From Desulfobaculum xiamenense (GTDB lineage Bacteria > Desulfobacterota > Desulfovibrionia > Desulfovibrionales > Desulfovibrionaceae): a stretch of DNA of 64,000 nt. The notes under the pieces were generated by a model, which made no database searches, was not told where the DNA came from, and saw only the letters and a list, made by a program, of their open reading frames with translations. Where the stretch lies: contig NZ_JAATJA010000001.1 of assembly GCF_011927665.1 (NCBI RefSeq), forward strand, positions 105,019-169,018. The letters run 5' to 3'. Each line of letters starts with the position of its first letter. Positions within the stretch are counted from its first letter, which is position 1. Both the position numbers and the translations under genes were made by a program. Shown in pieces: positions 24,515 to 33,511 of the stretch.

Positions 24515-24527
24515 CTGGTTGGTCCAG
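24515..24527 (+). promoter_or_regulatory. GntR operator candidate 3
   Basis: CTGGTTGGTCCAG, differing from the other two copies only at the ninth base. It lies between the terminator and the stop codon of the PAS gene, about 290 bp from the GntR start; it could be an auxiliary site for looping. Confidence 0.6.
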
Positions 24528-24535
24528 ATAGGTGG

Positions 24536-25810
24536 CTAGCGCGAGAGCACTCGCCGCAGATTCTCGGCGAAGCTTGGCAACAGTGCGTCGAGGGTGGCCG
24601 TGGCGTCCTCGCTGTAGCCTTCCGGGTGGGTGGAACAGAAGATGAGCACGTTGCGCAGGACGCCGTTCTCAAAGAAGGGGCGCGCGTAGTAGGAGCGGAT
24701 GCCGCGCGGGATGAACAGCGCCCAGTCGATGGGCTTGATGCTCTTGGACGTGTCCTCGACCATGAGCGAGTCCAGACCGAACTGGACGATGTTTTCGGCG
24801 ATGGAGCCTGCGTAGAGGTGGGTATCGTTCTCCGCCACGCTGACGAAGGGAGTGCCCACGCCGGTGACCTGCACCTTGTTCTGATCGATGAAGATGCGCG
24901 AGAGCATGATGGCGTCCGTGGCCTGTCCTTCCGGTAGGCCAGTGAGCATGGCTTCCAGCAGTTGTTTGAGCGTGCGGCTGGCGGACATGGCTTTTAGGAC
25001 ATCCTCAGGGATATCGGCGCTGATGCGTAGCGGACGTTCCGAGGTGGCGGCGGGCTGGTGGATGTGGTTCAGCGAGAGCCACAGCAGATTTTCGCCCTCG
25101 CGGGAAATGGCGCGTACGCGGGCGTCGCAGCAGTGTCGATTGCCGCTACGGTCCGTCACCGTAAGCTCGCCGTTCCAGCTATCCGCGAAGATGAGGTTTT
25201 CGTAGACGGCGTGGAGTGTGCAGGGCGGCGTTTCGCGCAGCAGGCGGCCGATGTTCAGACGGCGGATATCCGACTCGTCGTAGCCGAGGAGTCGGCAGGC
25301 GGCCTGATTGGCCATGGCCACACTGCGGTCATGGAAGCGCACCAGCAGCACCGGCGTGTCGAAGAGGTCTATCTTGTCCGACAGGCCGGGGAGCCCGGCC
25401 AGCGTGTGGAGCGCGTTCATCTGCGAGGTGAAGTCCATGAGGAAGCCGATGGAGCAGGAGGACAGCACGGGGTCCGGCATGCCTGCAATCTTGAGCCAGA
25501 TGATGGTGCCGTCGGCGTTCTTGACGCGAAACACGCCGGTGAAGGGTCTGCGTCTGCGGGCGAGCTCGAAACATTCCTCGAAACGTTCCCAGTCCTTGTC
25601 GAGGATCACTTCGCGGGCGAACTGCGTGTTGCGCAGCAGCAGGCTCGCCTTGCTGTCCAGTCCGCGTATGGTGTGGGTGTTGAGGAAGATGATTTCGTTG
25701 CGCACGATGTCTATGCGCCAGAACAGGGCGGGGGTGGCATTGAGATAGCACGAGAGAAACTCCTGAATGGGCAGGAGCGCGTCCTCGTGCGGTGCACCGG
25801 GTGTGACCAT
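24536..25810 (-). CDS. PAS-domain protein without output domain
   Basis: A 424-residue protein with two PAS-like segments: about 15-135 (LSCYLNATPALFWRIDIVRNEI ... GVFRVKNADGTIIWLKIAG) and about 140-270 (FDTPVLLVRFHDRSVAMANQAACRLLGYDESDIRRLNIGRLL). The C-terminal ~150 residues resemble a GAF-like ligand domain. There is no kinase, GGDEF or DNA-binding domain, so it is probably a sensor partner. ATG 25810 has AGGA 6 bp upstream; the longer open frame is rejected. Divergent from the LysR gene. Confidence 0.75.
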   Translation of the reverse strand: MVTPGAPHEDALLPIQEFLSCYLNATPALFWRIDIVRNEIIFLNTHTIRGLDSKASLLLRNTQFAREVILDKDWERFEECFELARRRRPFTGVFRVKNADGTIIWLKIAGMPDPVLSSCSIGFLMDFTSQMNALHTLAGLPGLSDKIDLFDTPVLLVRFHDRSVAMANQAACRLLGYDESDIRRLNIGRLLRETPPCTLHAVYENLIFADSWNGELTVTDRSGNRHCCDARVRAISREGENLLWLSLNHIHQPAATSERPLRISADIPEDVLKAMSASRTLKQLLEAMLTGLPEGQATDAIMLSRIFIDQNKVQVTGVGTPFVSVAENDTHLYAGSIAENIVQFGLDSLMVEDTSKSIKPIDWALFIPRGIRSYYARPFFENGVLRNVLIFCSTHPEGYSEDATATLDALLPSFAENLRRVLSR

Positions 25811-26097
25811 TGGAAATCCTTTAGCGTCGGAATTTGCGGATGCGGAGATGGCCGCGCCGCAGGTTCGGTGGTAGCCCGCCGACGCGAGCGGCGCAACTTT
25901 GGGGGAGGGTGGTCCCACCACATCTGTGCCGTTTGTCGCCCTGCGGCAGGGATACGCCATGCCGTCCATGCTGTCCAGAACGGGGGCGGGTTTGCAGCCT
26001 CCTCCGCATGCGCCGGGCAGGGGGAATGCGGAGCGTTCGCCCGCCGTACGGCTCCTTCCGCTTGACGCGCCCCACAGTGCTTTGCGAGACTCCGCCC

Positions 26098-27012
26098 ATG
26101 CATCTGGCGGACGTGAATCTCAATCTCCTCGTGGCGCTGAAGGCCCTGCTCGACGAGCGGCACGTGAGCCGCGCCGCCGTGCGCTGTCACGTGACCCAGT
26201 CGGCCATGAGTAAGAACCTTGCCCGACTGCGTGACATGCTGGGCGATAGGATTCTGGTGCGCAGCGGCAACGCGTTGGTGCGTACGCCCTTGGCCGAGAG
26301 CCTCGTGCCCCGGGTGGACGCCATCCTGCGCGACGTTACCGGAGTTCTCGAATCCGGCGGGTTCGACCCCGCCGTCAGCAGACGCGAGTTCGCGGTGTCC
26401 GTCACAGACTATCTCGCACAGTATGTGCTTCCGGCGGCGCTGGCACCCGCCTATGCCGAGGCCCCTTACGTCTCGGTGGACATCCGGATATGGAACGTGG
26501 ACGTGGAGCAGGCTTTGCGCGATGGTCGCGTGGATGTGGCCTCGTGCATCCTGTACGGCCCGGTTGCGCCGGACATGCTCTACAGCGTCACCGGCGAGGA
26601 CGGCTTCAGTTGCCTTATGCGGGCCGATCATCCGCTGGCGGGCGGGGAGCTGACCCTTGCCGACTATGTCGCCCATTCCCATGTGGTCATCACCTCCGGC
26701 ACGGACAAGCAGCGCGTCATCGACACGGCCCTCGCCCGCGAGGGCGAACGGCGCAGGGTCGCGCTACGCGTGCCGCTGTATGCCTCCGCCATGGAGATCG
26801 TGTCCCGTTCGGACCTTCTGCTTACCGTGCCCGCGCACATCGGCCGCAACCTCGGCCCGCGTTACGGGCTTTTCGCCCGCCCCCTTCCGTTCGACGCGCC
26901 CCGTTTCTCGTTCGGCATCATGTGGCATCGCCGCACGGACGCCGACCCCGGCAACATCTGGCTGCGCGGCCATCTGCTGCGCGAGTTGTTCGCCTCGCCA
27001 TTCGGGCATTAG
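26098..27012 (+). CDS. LysR-family transcriptional regulator
   Basis: A 304-residue LysR regulator. The helix-turn-helix is at 1-60 (LLVALKALLDERHVSRAAVRCHVTQSAMSKNLARLR in outline: HVSRAAVRCHVTQSAMSKNL). The effector domain covers the rest, including FAVSVTDYLAQYVLPAAL and ASAMEIVSRSDLLLTVPAHIG, as in NodD/LeuO-type members. It sits 115 bp upstream of and in line with the RhtB-like exporter, which it may regulate. ATG 26098 aligns with the usual LysR N-terminus. Confidence 0.9.
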   Translation: MHLADVNLNLLVALKALLDERHVSRAAVRCHVTQSAMSKNLARLRDMLGDRILVRSGNALVRTPLAESLVPRVDAILRDVTGVLESGGFDPAVSRREFAVSVTDYLAQYVLPAALAPAYAEAPYVSVDIRIWNVDVEQALRDGRVDVASCILYGPVAPDMLYSVTGEDGFSCLMRADHPLAGGELTLADYVAHSHVVITSGTDKQRVIDTALAREGERRRVALRVPLYASAMEIVSRSDLLLTVPAHIGRNLGPRYGLFARPLPFDAPRFSFGIMWHRRTDADPGNIWLRGHLLRELFASPFGH

Positions 27013-27127
27013 CTATTCCTTTCAGGCATGAGAATCGTGCCGACTATTCATTTCCAATCATGATTCAAGACGGGTATCCCTTGCCCCTGCGACCCAACGT
27101 CGCGATTTCAGGAGAAAGAAGGGATAC

Positions 27128-27739
27128 ATGGTCGAAACTCTCGCTACACTGGTCGGAATCGGATTCGTCGGGCAGATGAGTCCGGGACCGGACATGATGA
27201 TGCTGGTGCGACACAGTATGGGGCGTACGCGCGTTCCCGCGCTGGCCTGCGTGCTCGGCGTCAGCACCGGATTCTGCGTGCACGTGTGTCTGTCCGTGTT
27301 CGGACTGGCCGTCCTGCTGCGGCAGAACGTCGAACTGTTCAACGCGGTCCGCTACGCCGGGGCCTGCTATCTGCTGTGGATCGGCGCGCAGTGCCTGCGC
27401 TCGCGTTCCGGGCTGAATTTCTCCGACGGTGCGGCCTGCGCGGCGGGCGGCTGGTTCGAAGGCTTTCGTAACGGCCTGTTCTGCAACCTGCTCAATCCCA
27501 AGGTCACGCTTTTCGTGTTGAGCGTCTTCACGCAGTTGGTGCGTCCCGAAACGCCGCTTCCGGAAAAGCTGGTCTACGCTTCGGCTCTGGTCGTCGAGAC
27601 CGTGGCCGTGTGGATGGCCTTCGTGCTTCTTCTATACACTCCCGCCCTGCGGCACGTGCTCGAACGCAGGCAAAACGTCCTGAACGCCTGCGCCGGACTC
27701 GTGTTCTGCGTGCTGGGCGGCGCGATATTCGTCATGTGA
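27128..27739 (+). CDS. LysE/RhtB-family amino acid exporter
   Basis: A 203-residue membrane protein with about six helices. The family signature GQMSPGPDMMMLVRHSMGRTR lies near residues 14-34 (key part SPGPDMMML), and GFRNGLFCNLLNPKVTLFVLSVF follows, another RhtB hallmark. It exports an amino acid or analogue, often homoserine, threonine or leucine. AGAAGGG precedes the ATG by 5 bp. It is followed by a strong terminator. Confidence 0.9.
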   Translation: MVETLATLVGIGFVGQMSPGPDMMMLVRHSMGRTRVPALACVLGVSTGFCVHVCLSVFGLAVLLRQNVELFNAVRYAGACYLLWIGAQCLRSRSGLNFSDGAACAAGGWFEGFRNGLFCNLLNPKVTLFVLSVFTQLVRPETPLPEKLVYASALVVETVAVWMAFVLLLYTPALRHVLERRQNVLNACAGLVFCVLGGAIFVM

Positions 27740-27780
27740 CGATTACCCACGGTCATGCGACACCCACCGCATGGCACCCC

Positions 27781-27820
27781 AAAAAAAGGAGGCTCCCCCC
27801 AAGGAAGGCCTCCTTTTTTT
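27781..27820. terminator. Bidirectional intrinsic terminator
   Basis: AAAAAAAGGAGGC (27781-27793) is the exact complement of GCCTCCTTTTTTT (27808-27820). It separates the RhtB gene (+) from the convergent ABC transporter operon (-) and works on both strands. Confidence 0.92.
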
Positions 27821-27845
27821 GTGTCTGGAATTCTGGCGGTTGCGT

Positions 27846-28931
27846 TCAGCCGTGTAGAAAGACCAGCGACGATGTCGGAATGGCAATGCGGACCGGGCCG
27901 GATGCGGGCGGCGGTGGGCTGAGCGGCAAAAGGAAGCGCAGGGCGGTTTTTCCCGCGCAGGAGATGCCGAGTTGCACGCCGTGGCCGAGGAAGGTCCGCG
28001 TGGTGACGTGGCCCTCGATGACGATGGTGTCTGCGGCGGACTCGCGCGCATCGGCGAGGCGTGCGCCCTCTGGTCGGATGAGCAGCGAGAGCGGGCGCTG
28101 GTGCAGGCGGCTTGCGTCGATTTGCGGGTGTCCGGGAACGGTCGCGGCCATCGCGGCGGGGGTGACGCCCACGGGCGTCTGCACGCTGCCGTCTGCCAGC
28201 GGATGGGCGGGCAGGATGTTCCGGAAGCCGAGGAAGGCGGCAACGGTGGCGTTGGCCGGGCAGGTGTAGACGGCTTCCGGCGTGTCGAGCTGCAACAGTC
28301 GCCCGTCGTCGAATACGGCGATTCTGTCGGCAATGGCGAAGGCCTCGGACTGGTCGTGGGTGACGAAGATGGCCGTTACGCCCACGGTCTTGAGAATGCT
28401 TCGCAGGTCGTTGGCGAGGCGTTCGCGCAGGGCGCGGTCCAGCGCGGCCAGCGGTTCGTCGAGCATGAGCAGCCGGGGCTGGGGCGCGAGGCTGCGGGCC
28501 AGCGCCACGCGTTGGCGTTCGCCGCCGGAGAGGTCGTCCACGTTGCGCGGACCGAATCCGGTCAGCCCGACGAGTTCGAGTATCTCGTCAGTGCGGCTGC
28601 GTATGCGCGCATCGGACATCTTGAGCATGCGCAGGCCGAAGGCCACGTTGGCGGCCACGGACAGATGCGGGAATAGCGCGTACTCCTGAAACATCATGCC
28701 GAAACCGCGCCTGTGCGGGGGAATGCCCGCCAGCGGGCGGCCATCGAAGAACACTTCGCCGGAATCCGCCGCTTCGAGCCCCGCGATGATGCGCAGGAGG
28801 GTGGTCTTGCCGCAGCCCGAGGGGCCGAGGAAGCACAGCACCTCGCCGCGCGTAAGCTCGAAGCCGATGTCGTGGAGGGAATAGCGCTCGTCGAAGCGCT
28901 TGCGGATGTTGCGTACGTCGAGGATGGGCAT
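27846..28931 (-). CDS. thiQ: ABC transporter ATP-binding protein (ThiQ/FbpC-like)
   Basis: A 361-residue ABC ATPase: Walker A GPSGCGKTT, Q-loop MFQEYALFPHL, signature DDLSGGERQRVAL, Walker B LLMLDEPLAALD and VTHDQSEAF. A C-terminal TOBE-like region of about 120 residues makes it longer than E. coli ThiQ (about 232) and closer to FbpC/PotA in layout. The binding protein and permease of the same operon look like ThiB and ThiP, so thiamine is the favoured substrate; ferric iron or a similar ligand is possible. One base separates it from the permease stop. Confidence 0.75.
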   Translation of the reverse strand: MPILDVRNIRKRFDERYSLHDIGFELTRGEVLCFLGPSGCGKTTLLRIIAGLEAADSGEVFFDGRPLAGIPPHRRGFGMMFQEYALFPHLSVAANVAFGLRMLKMSDARIRSRTDEILELVGLTGFGPRNVDDLSGGERQRVALARSLAPQPRLLMLDEPLAALDRALRERLANDLRSILKTVGVTAIFVTHDQSEAFAIADRIAVFDDGRLLQLDTPEAVYTCPANATVAAFLGFRNILPAHPLADGSVQTPVGVTPAAMAATVPGHPQIDASRLHQRPLSLLIRPEGARLADARESAADTIVIEGHVTTRTFLGHGVQLGISCAGKTALRFLLPLSPPPPASGPVRIAIPTSSLVFLHG

Positions 28932-28932
28932 G

Positions 28933-30627
28933 TCAGAATTCTCCCCATTCGCGGGGTGTGAAGGTCTCCAGCACGAGGAATCCTGCCGCAGTGACGAGCA
29001 TGAGCAGAGAACTCATGGCCATGGCCTGACCGTAGTTGAGCACCCCCGGTTGGCCGAGGAAGCGATAGATGGCCAGCGGCATGGTTGGCGTCTGCGGGCG
29101 GGCCACGAAGACCGTGGCTCCGAATTCGCCGAGGCTGACGGTGAAGGCAAACACCGCCGCAGCGGCCACGGCGCGCCCGAGGATGGGCAGATCCACCAGC
29201 CGCCACACGCGCCATGGCGACGCGCCGAGCATGGCCGCCGCCTCGCGCAGGTTGGCGGGGATGGAGCGCATGACCGGAAGGATGGTGCGCACCACGAAGG
29301 GAAAGGCCACCAGCGCGTGCGCCAGCGGCACCAGCGCCAGCGAGGAGCGCAGGTCCAGCGGCGGTTCGTCCAGCGCGATGATGAAGCCGAAGCCGAGAGT
29401 CACGGCCGAGGTCGACAGCGGCAGCATGAAGAGCGGATCGAGCAGCGCCCCGATGCGGCCCGAGGACTTGTCCAGCGCCTGTGCGGCGCATAGGCCGAGG
29501 ATCAGCGCCAGTGCCAGCGCTGCCGTGGCGAAGGCCACGGAGTTGCCGATGGCGGCCATGGGCGGCACGAAGAACAGTGAACTCTCGCTCGTGGTGAACA
29601 GCGTTTCGTAGAAGTCCGCGCCCATGCCGTGCGGCGTGCGCAGGGATTGCAGCACCAGTGCCGCCAGCGGCAGGCCCGCCAGCACGCAGACCACCGCGAC
29701 CTGCGAGACCACGGCCAGTCGTTCGCGCAGGCAGGCGCAGGGCCGCGCCACGGGCCGCGCCGATTGACGCAGGCGGTGCCCCGTGCGGCGTTGCAGCCAC
29801 GTGTAGGCCCACATGAGGCAGAAGGTGAACAGGATTTGCACCAGCGAGAGGGCGGCGGCCATGGGCAGGTTGAAGATGTGCACGGCCTGTCTGTAGATGG
29901 CGACCTCCAGCGTGGCGAAGCGCGATCCGCCAAGCACGAGAATCACGCCGAAGGAACAGAAGCAGAAGATGAACACCAGAAGGCCCGAGGTGATGAGCGC
30001 TGGCGCGAGAAGCGGCAACGTCACTTCGCGGAAGGCCCGCAGGCGTGACGCGCCGAGCATCCGTGCGGCCTCGACCAGCGAGGGATCGAGTTTGCTCCAG
30101 AAGCCGCCCACAATGCGCAGCACCACCGTGAAGTTGTAGAACACATGGGCCAGCAGGATGATCCAGATGGTGTTGTCCAGCCGGATTGGCGGCGCATCCA
30201 GGGTGAAGAGCGCCATGAGCGTTTCATTGACGAGGCCCTTGGGGCCGAGCAGGGCGCGGAACGCCGCCGCCACCACAATGGTCGGCAGCACGAAGGGGAT
30301 GCCGGTCAGCGTGCGCAGAATCCGTCGCCCGGGAAATTCATAATGCGAGAAGACATAGGCCGCCGGGGTGGCCAGCGCGAGTGTCAGCGCCGTGCTTGCC
30401 GCCGCCTGCCATGTGGTGAACCACAGGGTGCGCAGGTAGTAGTCCGAGGCGACCAGCCCGCGCAACCTGTCCGTATCGAAGGTGCCGTCGGGGAAGAGGC
30501 CGAGACCGAAGATGGACAGCAGCGGATGGAAATAGAAGACCGCCAGAAACAGAAGCGGCGGCAGGGCCGGAAGAAGTGCGGGCTTGAGGCGGATGGCCTG
30601 TTCCTCCGTGGCGGAAGGCCCGACCAT
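28933..30627 (-). CDS. thiP: ABC transporter permease, ThiP-like fused double permease
   Basis: A 564-residue permease made of two BPD-transport units with about twelve helices, as in ThiP and FbpB. Two EAA loops are visible: LVEAARMLGASRLRAFREVTLPLLAPAL (first half) and LREAAAMLGASPWRVWRLVDLPILG (second half). IWIILLAHVFYNFTVVLRIV closely resembles the matching segment of E. coli ThiP. It begins 84 bp after the binding-protein gene, behind a hairpin likely to lower its expression. Confidence 0.8.
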   Translation of the reverse strand: MVGPSATEEQAIRLKPALLPALPPLLFLAVFYFHPLLSIFGLGLFPDGTFDTDRLRGLVASDYYLRTLWFTTWQAAASTALTLALATPAAYVFSHYEFPGRRILRTLTGIPFVLPTIVVAAAFRALLGPKGLVNETLMALFTLDAPPIRLDNTIWIILLAHVFYNFTVVLRIVGGFWSKLDPSLVEAARMLGASRLRAFREVTLPLLAPALITSGLLVFIFCFCSFGVILVLGGSRFATLEVAIYRQAVHIFNLPMAAALSLVQILFTFCLMWAYTWLQRRTGHRLRQSARPVARPCACLRERLAVVSQVAVVCVLAGLPLAALVLQSLRTPHGMGADFYETLFTTSESSLFFVPPMAAIGNSVAFATAALALALILGLCAAQALDKSSGRIGALLDPLFMLPLSTSAVTLGFGFIIALDEPPLDLRSSLALVPLAHALVAFPFVVRTILPVMRSIPANLREAAAMLGASPWRVWRLVDLPILGRAVAAAAVFAFTVSLGEFGATVFVARPQTPTMPLAIYRFLGQPGVLNYGQAMAMSSLLMLVTAAGFLVLETFTPREWGEF

Positions 30628-30656
30628 GGCCGGGACGCTGGGTTGCGGAGTCGTTT

Positions 30657-30687
30657 CCGGGCCTTTCCCACGGTGGGAAAGGCCCGG
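30657..30687 (-). terminator. Perfect hairpin between binding-protein and permease genes
   Basis: Fourteen-base arms CCGGGCCTTTCCCA and TGGGAAAGGCCCGG with loop CGG, no T-run. Such hairpins between a binding-protein gene and its permease protect the upstream mRNA and reduce read-through. Confidence 0.7.
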
Positions 30688-30710
30688 TGAAGTGCGTCAG
30701 TCGTGCGCCG

Positions 30711-31790
30711 CTAGCGGAGCACGGTGGTGGTCCAGGCCTCGATCCAGCGCTCGCGGCCTTCGGCGATGGCCTTGGGATCAAGGCTGGCCGGGACGTCGAG
30801 CGCCTTGGCGTGCAACTGGAACACTTCCGGCAACTCGGCGTGCACGTTGGCGGGGTAGACCCACATCTGCAGCGGAATGTCTTCCTGGAAGCTGCGCGAG
30901 AGCAGGAAGTCGATGAACTTCCGGGCCAGTTCGGGCTTGCCGGTTCCGCTCAACACGCCCGCGAATTCGATCTGTCGGAAGCCGGTCAGCGGGCCGAGGA
31001 CGGCGGCGGTGGGCGCTTCGGCGGGCTTCTTCTCCGCGTAGAAAACTTCCGCCGCAGGGCTGGACGCGTAGCTGACCACGATGGGCCGCGTGCCGTCGGA
31101 CGCTGCGGTGAAATCGCCCCAGTAGGCGCTCTTCCAGCTATCGGCGATCTTCACGCCGTTGGCGGCCAGTGCCTTCCAGTAGTCGAGGTAGCCGTCCTCG
31201 CCGAAGGCGGACACGGTGGCCAGCAGGAAGGCGAGGCCGGGCGAGGAGGTGGCCGGGTTCTCGACCACGGTCAGGTCGCGATATTCGGGCTTCGTGAGGT
31301 CTTCGAGCGTGGCCGGGGGCGTGAGGCCCTTATCTGCGAACCACTTCTTGTCGTAGTTCAGGCACACGTCGCCGAAGGAGACAGGTGTGAGGCGGTTTTC
31401 GGGGTCGAGGCGCAGGGAGTCCGGAATGTCGGCCAGCGCCGGGGAGGCGTAGGGGTCGAAGATGCCGGATTCCACGGCGCGGCTGAAGAAGGTGGAATCC
31501 ACGCCGACGAACACGTCCGCGAGGGGATTGCCCTTGGCGAGGATGGCCTGATTGAGCCCCGCGCCGGAACCGCTGGTGCGCAGGAACTTCACGGCGGCGT
31601 TGTTGGCCTTTTCGAATTCCGCGATGACCTCAGCGCTGACGCTGAAGCTGTCGTGGGTCATCACGGTGAGCACGGTGGGCTCGGCCTGTGCTTCGGGAGC
31701 CGCAGGCTTCGCCTTTTCCGCCGGTTCGCTGCCGCAGCCGCTCAGGGCGAGTCCGAGAAGAATCGCCGTCACGGCGAGGAATCTTTTCAT
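30711..31790 (-). CDS. thiB: Thiamine-type ABC transporter substrate-binding lipoprotein (ThiB-like)
   Basis: A 359-residue exported binding protein. The signal ends in a lipobox (LALSGCG, Cys19), so it is a lipoprotein, followed by a Pro/Ala/Glu-rich linker. The mature domain tracks E. coli ThiB: VLTVMTHDSFSVSAEV, LADVFVGVDSTFFSRA, ENPATSSPGLAFLLATV, VVSYASSPAAEVFY and IPLQMWVYPANVHAELP. No thiamine-pyrophosphate riboswitch is visible upstream. The ligand assignment rests on this resemblance. Confidence 0.78.
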   Translation of the reverse strand: MKRFLAVTAILLGLALSGCGSEPAEKAKPAAPEAQAEPTVLTVMTHDSFSVSAEVIAEFEKANNAAVKFLRTSGSGAGLNQAILAKGNPLADVFVGVDSTFFSRAVESGIFDPYASPALADIPDSLRLDPENRLTPVSFGDVCLNYDKKWFADKGLTPPATLEDLTKPEYRDLTVVENPATSSPGLAFLLATVSAFGEDGYLDYWKALAANGVKIADSWKSAYWGDFTAASDGTRPIVVSYASSPAAEVFYAEKKPAEAPTAAVLGPLTGFRQIEFAGVLSGTGKPELARKFIDFLLSRSFQEDIPLQMWVYPANVHAELPEVFQLHAKALDVPASLDPKAIAEGRERWIEAWTTTVLR

Positions 31791-32030
31791 GAAAAGCCTC
31801 CTTGGCGCTGGTGCGCCGATGTGTCGGAAATATCGTAGCGTGCTGGAACAAGAATAGCAAAATGCGAGTGATGTCAATGGCCGTTGGGGGCGTCTGCCCA
31901 AGTGCATATCATTATAATATGGAGCTTGTGCAAGGCGTGACGAGAAGGGCTTGATCATCGGCGGCAAAGTGCGTACCCGACCGGCAGGGAGAGTGACGCT
32001 CCCGACAGCCCGACGCCCGGAGGAGAAACC

Positions 32031-32819
32031 ATGGCGGACAATACACTCGTTCTCGGCCTTGCGGCCGGGTATCACTACGGCGACGTGCGGCCCTTTGCCG
32101 TGTCCCTCGAATGCAGCGGCTTCAGCGGCCAGTGCGTCTTGTTTGCCTCGCCCACCACTCGCGATGTCGAGCGCATTGAGGCCCACGGGGTTCGCGTCAT
32201 GCGCTTCGAGCGGTCCGAGTCCTTGGCAGATCTGCCGTACAATGCCCTGCGTTATCATCTCTACCGTGATTTCCTGCGCTCCGCGACCTGCCGCTATTCG
32301 CGCATTCTTCTTGCCGATGTGCGGGACGTGGTCTTCCAGTCCGACCCCATGGGCTACCCGTGGGCGGACGGCCTGAACGTCACGCTTGAGGACAGGCATG
32401 GCACCATCGGCGCGTGCCCGTACATGACGCGTTGGCTCTGCGGGCACCTTGGCGAGGACGCATGGCGCGCCATCGGCGACCGTCATATTTCCTGCTCCGG
32501 CACCACAGTGGGCGATCACGAGGCCGTGCTGGACTACCTCGACCGCATGATCGACCTCATGAACGGCTTCGTTCCGGGGCGGAACATGGCGGGGTTCGAT
32601 CAAGGCGTGCACAATCACCTGCTGCATAACGACCTGCTGCCACGCGTGAGCGTTCACGATAATTCCGGCCCCATCCTTACCCTCGCGACGCGCCGGGCCG
32701 AACCCGTGTGCGACGAGCGTGGCGACGTGCTGGGCGACGGCGGTCGGCCCGCCGTCATCGTTCATCAGTACGACCGCGTTCCCCATCTCTTCTCGCGCAT
32801 TCGCGCCCGCTTTTCCTGA
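32031..32819 (+). CDS. Glycosyltransferase-like protein of unknown substrate
   Basis: A 262-residue soluble protein. RILLADVRDVVFQSDPMGY resembles the DxD-type nucleotide-sugar site of GT-A-like folds, and NMAGFDQGVHNHLLHN resembles the acceptor-side motif of similar proteins. GGAGGAG lies 5 bp before the ATG. It is monocistronic, with a terminator right after the stop, and no surface-polysaccharide genes are nearby. The donor and acceptor cannot be stated. Confidence 0.68.
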   Translation: MADNTLVLGLAAGYHYGDVRPFAVSLECSGFSGQCVLFASPTTRDVERIEAHGVRVMRFERSESLADLPYNALRYHLYRDFLRSATCRYSRILLADVRDVVFQSDPMGYPWADGLNVTLEDRHGTIGACPYMTRWLCGHLGEDAWRAIGDRHISCSGTTVGDHEAVLDYLDRMIDLMNGFVPGRNMAGFDQGVHNHLLHNDLLPRVSVHDNSGPILTLATRRAEPVCDERGDVLGDGGRPAVIVHQYDRVPHLFSRIRARFS

Positions 32820-32822
32820 TTG

Positions 32823-32852
32823 CCTCGGCGCGTTTCGCGCGCCGAGGTTTCT
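32823..32852 (+). terminator. Intrinsic terminator after the glycosyltransferase-like gene
   Basis: Perfect arms CCTCGGCGCG and CGCGCCGAGG with loop TTTCG, followed by TTTCTCT, 4 bp after the stop. Confidence 0.82.
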
Positions 32853-33148
32853 CTCGACATCCTCCTTCCTTATCTCCTCGTTTGTGAAAAGCTGACCTTT
32901 TTCGCGTGCGCGTAGGTCCCTTGCGTGCTCCACCTTCCGCCATATGCGACGTCATTGCCGCCACGACGGTGCGCGAAGCTTCGCCTTGCGTGAAAAAATG
33001 GACGTTGTCCGCAATTTTTATTCACGCCTCAACATCCCGAATTCATACAGCAATTTCGTTTGAATCAACTGTGCGCGCAGTATTTTCTGCTGCGCATTTC
33101 TTCGTGCGCGTGCTCGTCTGCCCTTTGACGACGAAAGAGACATCAAAT

Positions 33149-33164
33149 GCGACGAATATGTCGC
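33149..33164. promoter_or_regulatory. Activator palindrome upstream of the BCCT operon, copy 1
   Basis: GCGACGAATATGTCGC: arms GCGAC and GTCGC, a one-base variant of CGACA-N4-TGTCG. It lies 156-171 bp upstream of the -24/-12 element. Confidence 0.6.
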
Positions 33165-33216
33165 TATACAAAAAATTCAAGTAAAACAAGCAATTGGCTA
33201 CATAAAACGACAGCGG

Positions 33217-33230
33217 CGACAAATGTGTCG
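33217..33230. promoter_or_regulatory. Activator palindrome upstream of the BCCT operon, copy 2
   Basis: CGACAAATGTGTCG: perfect CGACA-N4-TGTCG, 90-103 bp upstream of the sigma-54-like promoter. An extra AACGACA half-site lies just before it. Confidence 0.7.
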
Positions 33231-33319
33231 TTTTTCACAAGCGTTTTATGCGGGTCATGGTAGGGGTGATGAGGAGGGTTTTCGTAATAAATACATTGAA
33301 ATCAGTATGTTATCCATAA

Positions 33320-33335
33320 TGGCCCGTATCTTGAT
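33320..33335 (+). promoter_or_regulatory. Candidate sigma-54 promoter of the BCCT operon
   Basis: TGGCCCGTATCTTGAT matches the -24 GG block and TT of the -12 block but has GA where GC is usual. Placement 90-170 bp after the palindromes is as expected for an enhancer-dependent promoter; the leader to the start codon is about 165 nt. Confidence 0.5.
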
Positions 33336-33511
33336 TTAGGAGGGGCGTTCGGCTGGCGCGGCTGGAAGTGTTTGGGCAAATGCGCACAAACGACGGAATG
33401 GGCTGTTCCGCGAAAGTCCGCAGGCCGGTCGAACGTGTCCAAGGGATGCTCCCGCACAGGGAGTCCGGGGGATTCTGGCACCCCCCGCTGGATCGAAAAC
33501 AAGGAGGTAAC

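Larger units (their letters stand above)
32853..33511 (+). promoter_or_regulatory. Long regulatory region upstream of the BCCT operon
   Basis: About 660 bp without a credible gene. The first part is moderately AT-rich, and the stretch 33130-33335 carries two CGACA-N4-TGTCG-like palindromes and a sigma-54-like promoter, listed separately. The 33336-33511 leader has no strong hairpin or known riboswitch that I can see. Confidence 0.6.

Noticed and set aside
31791-32030. Thiamine-pyrophosphate riboswitch upstream of the thiB-like gene
   Set aside because: The conserved CTGAGA and ACC-CTGATC-type blocks were not found on either strand.
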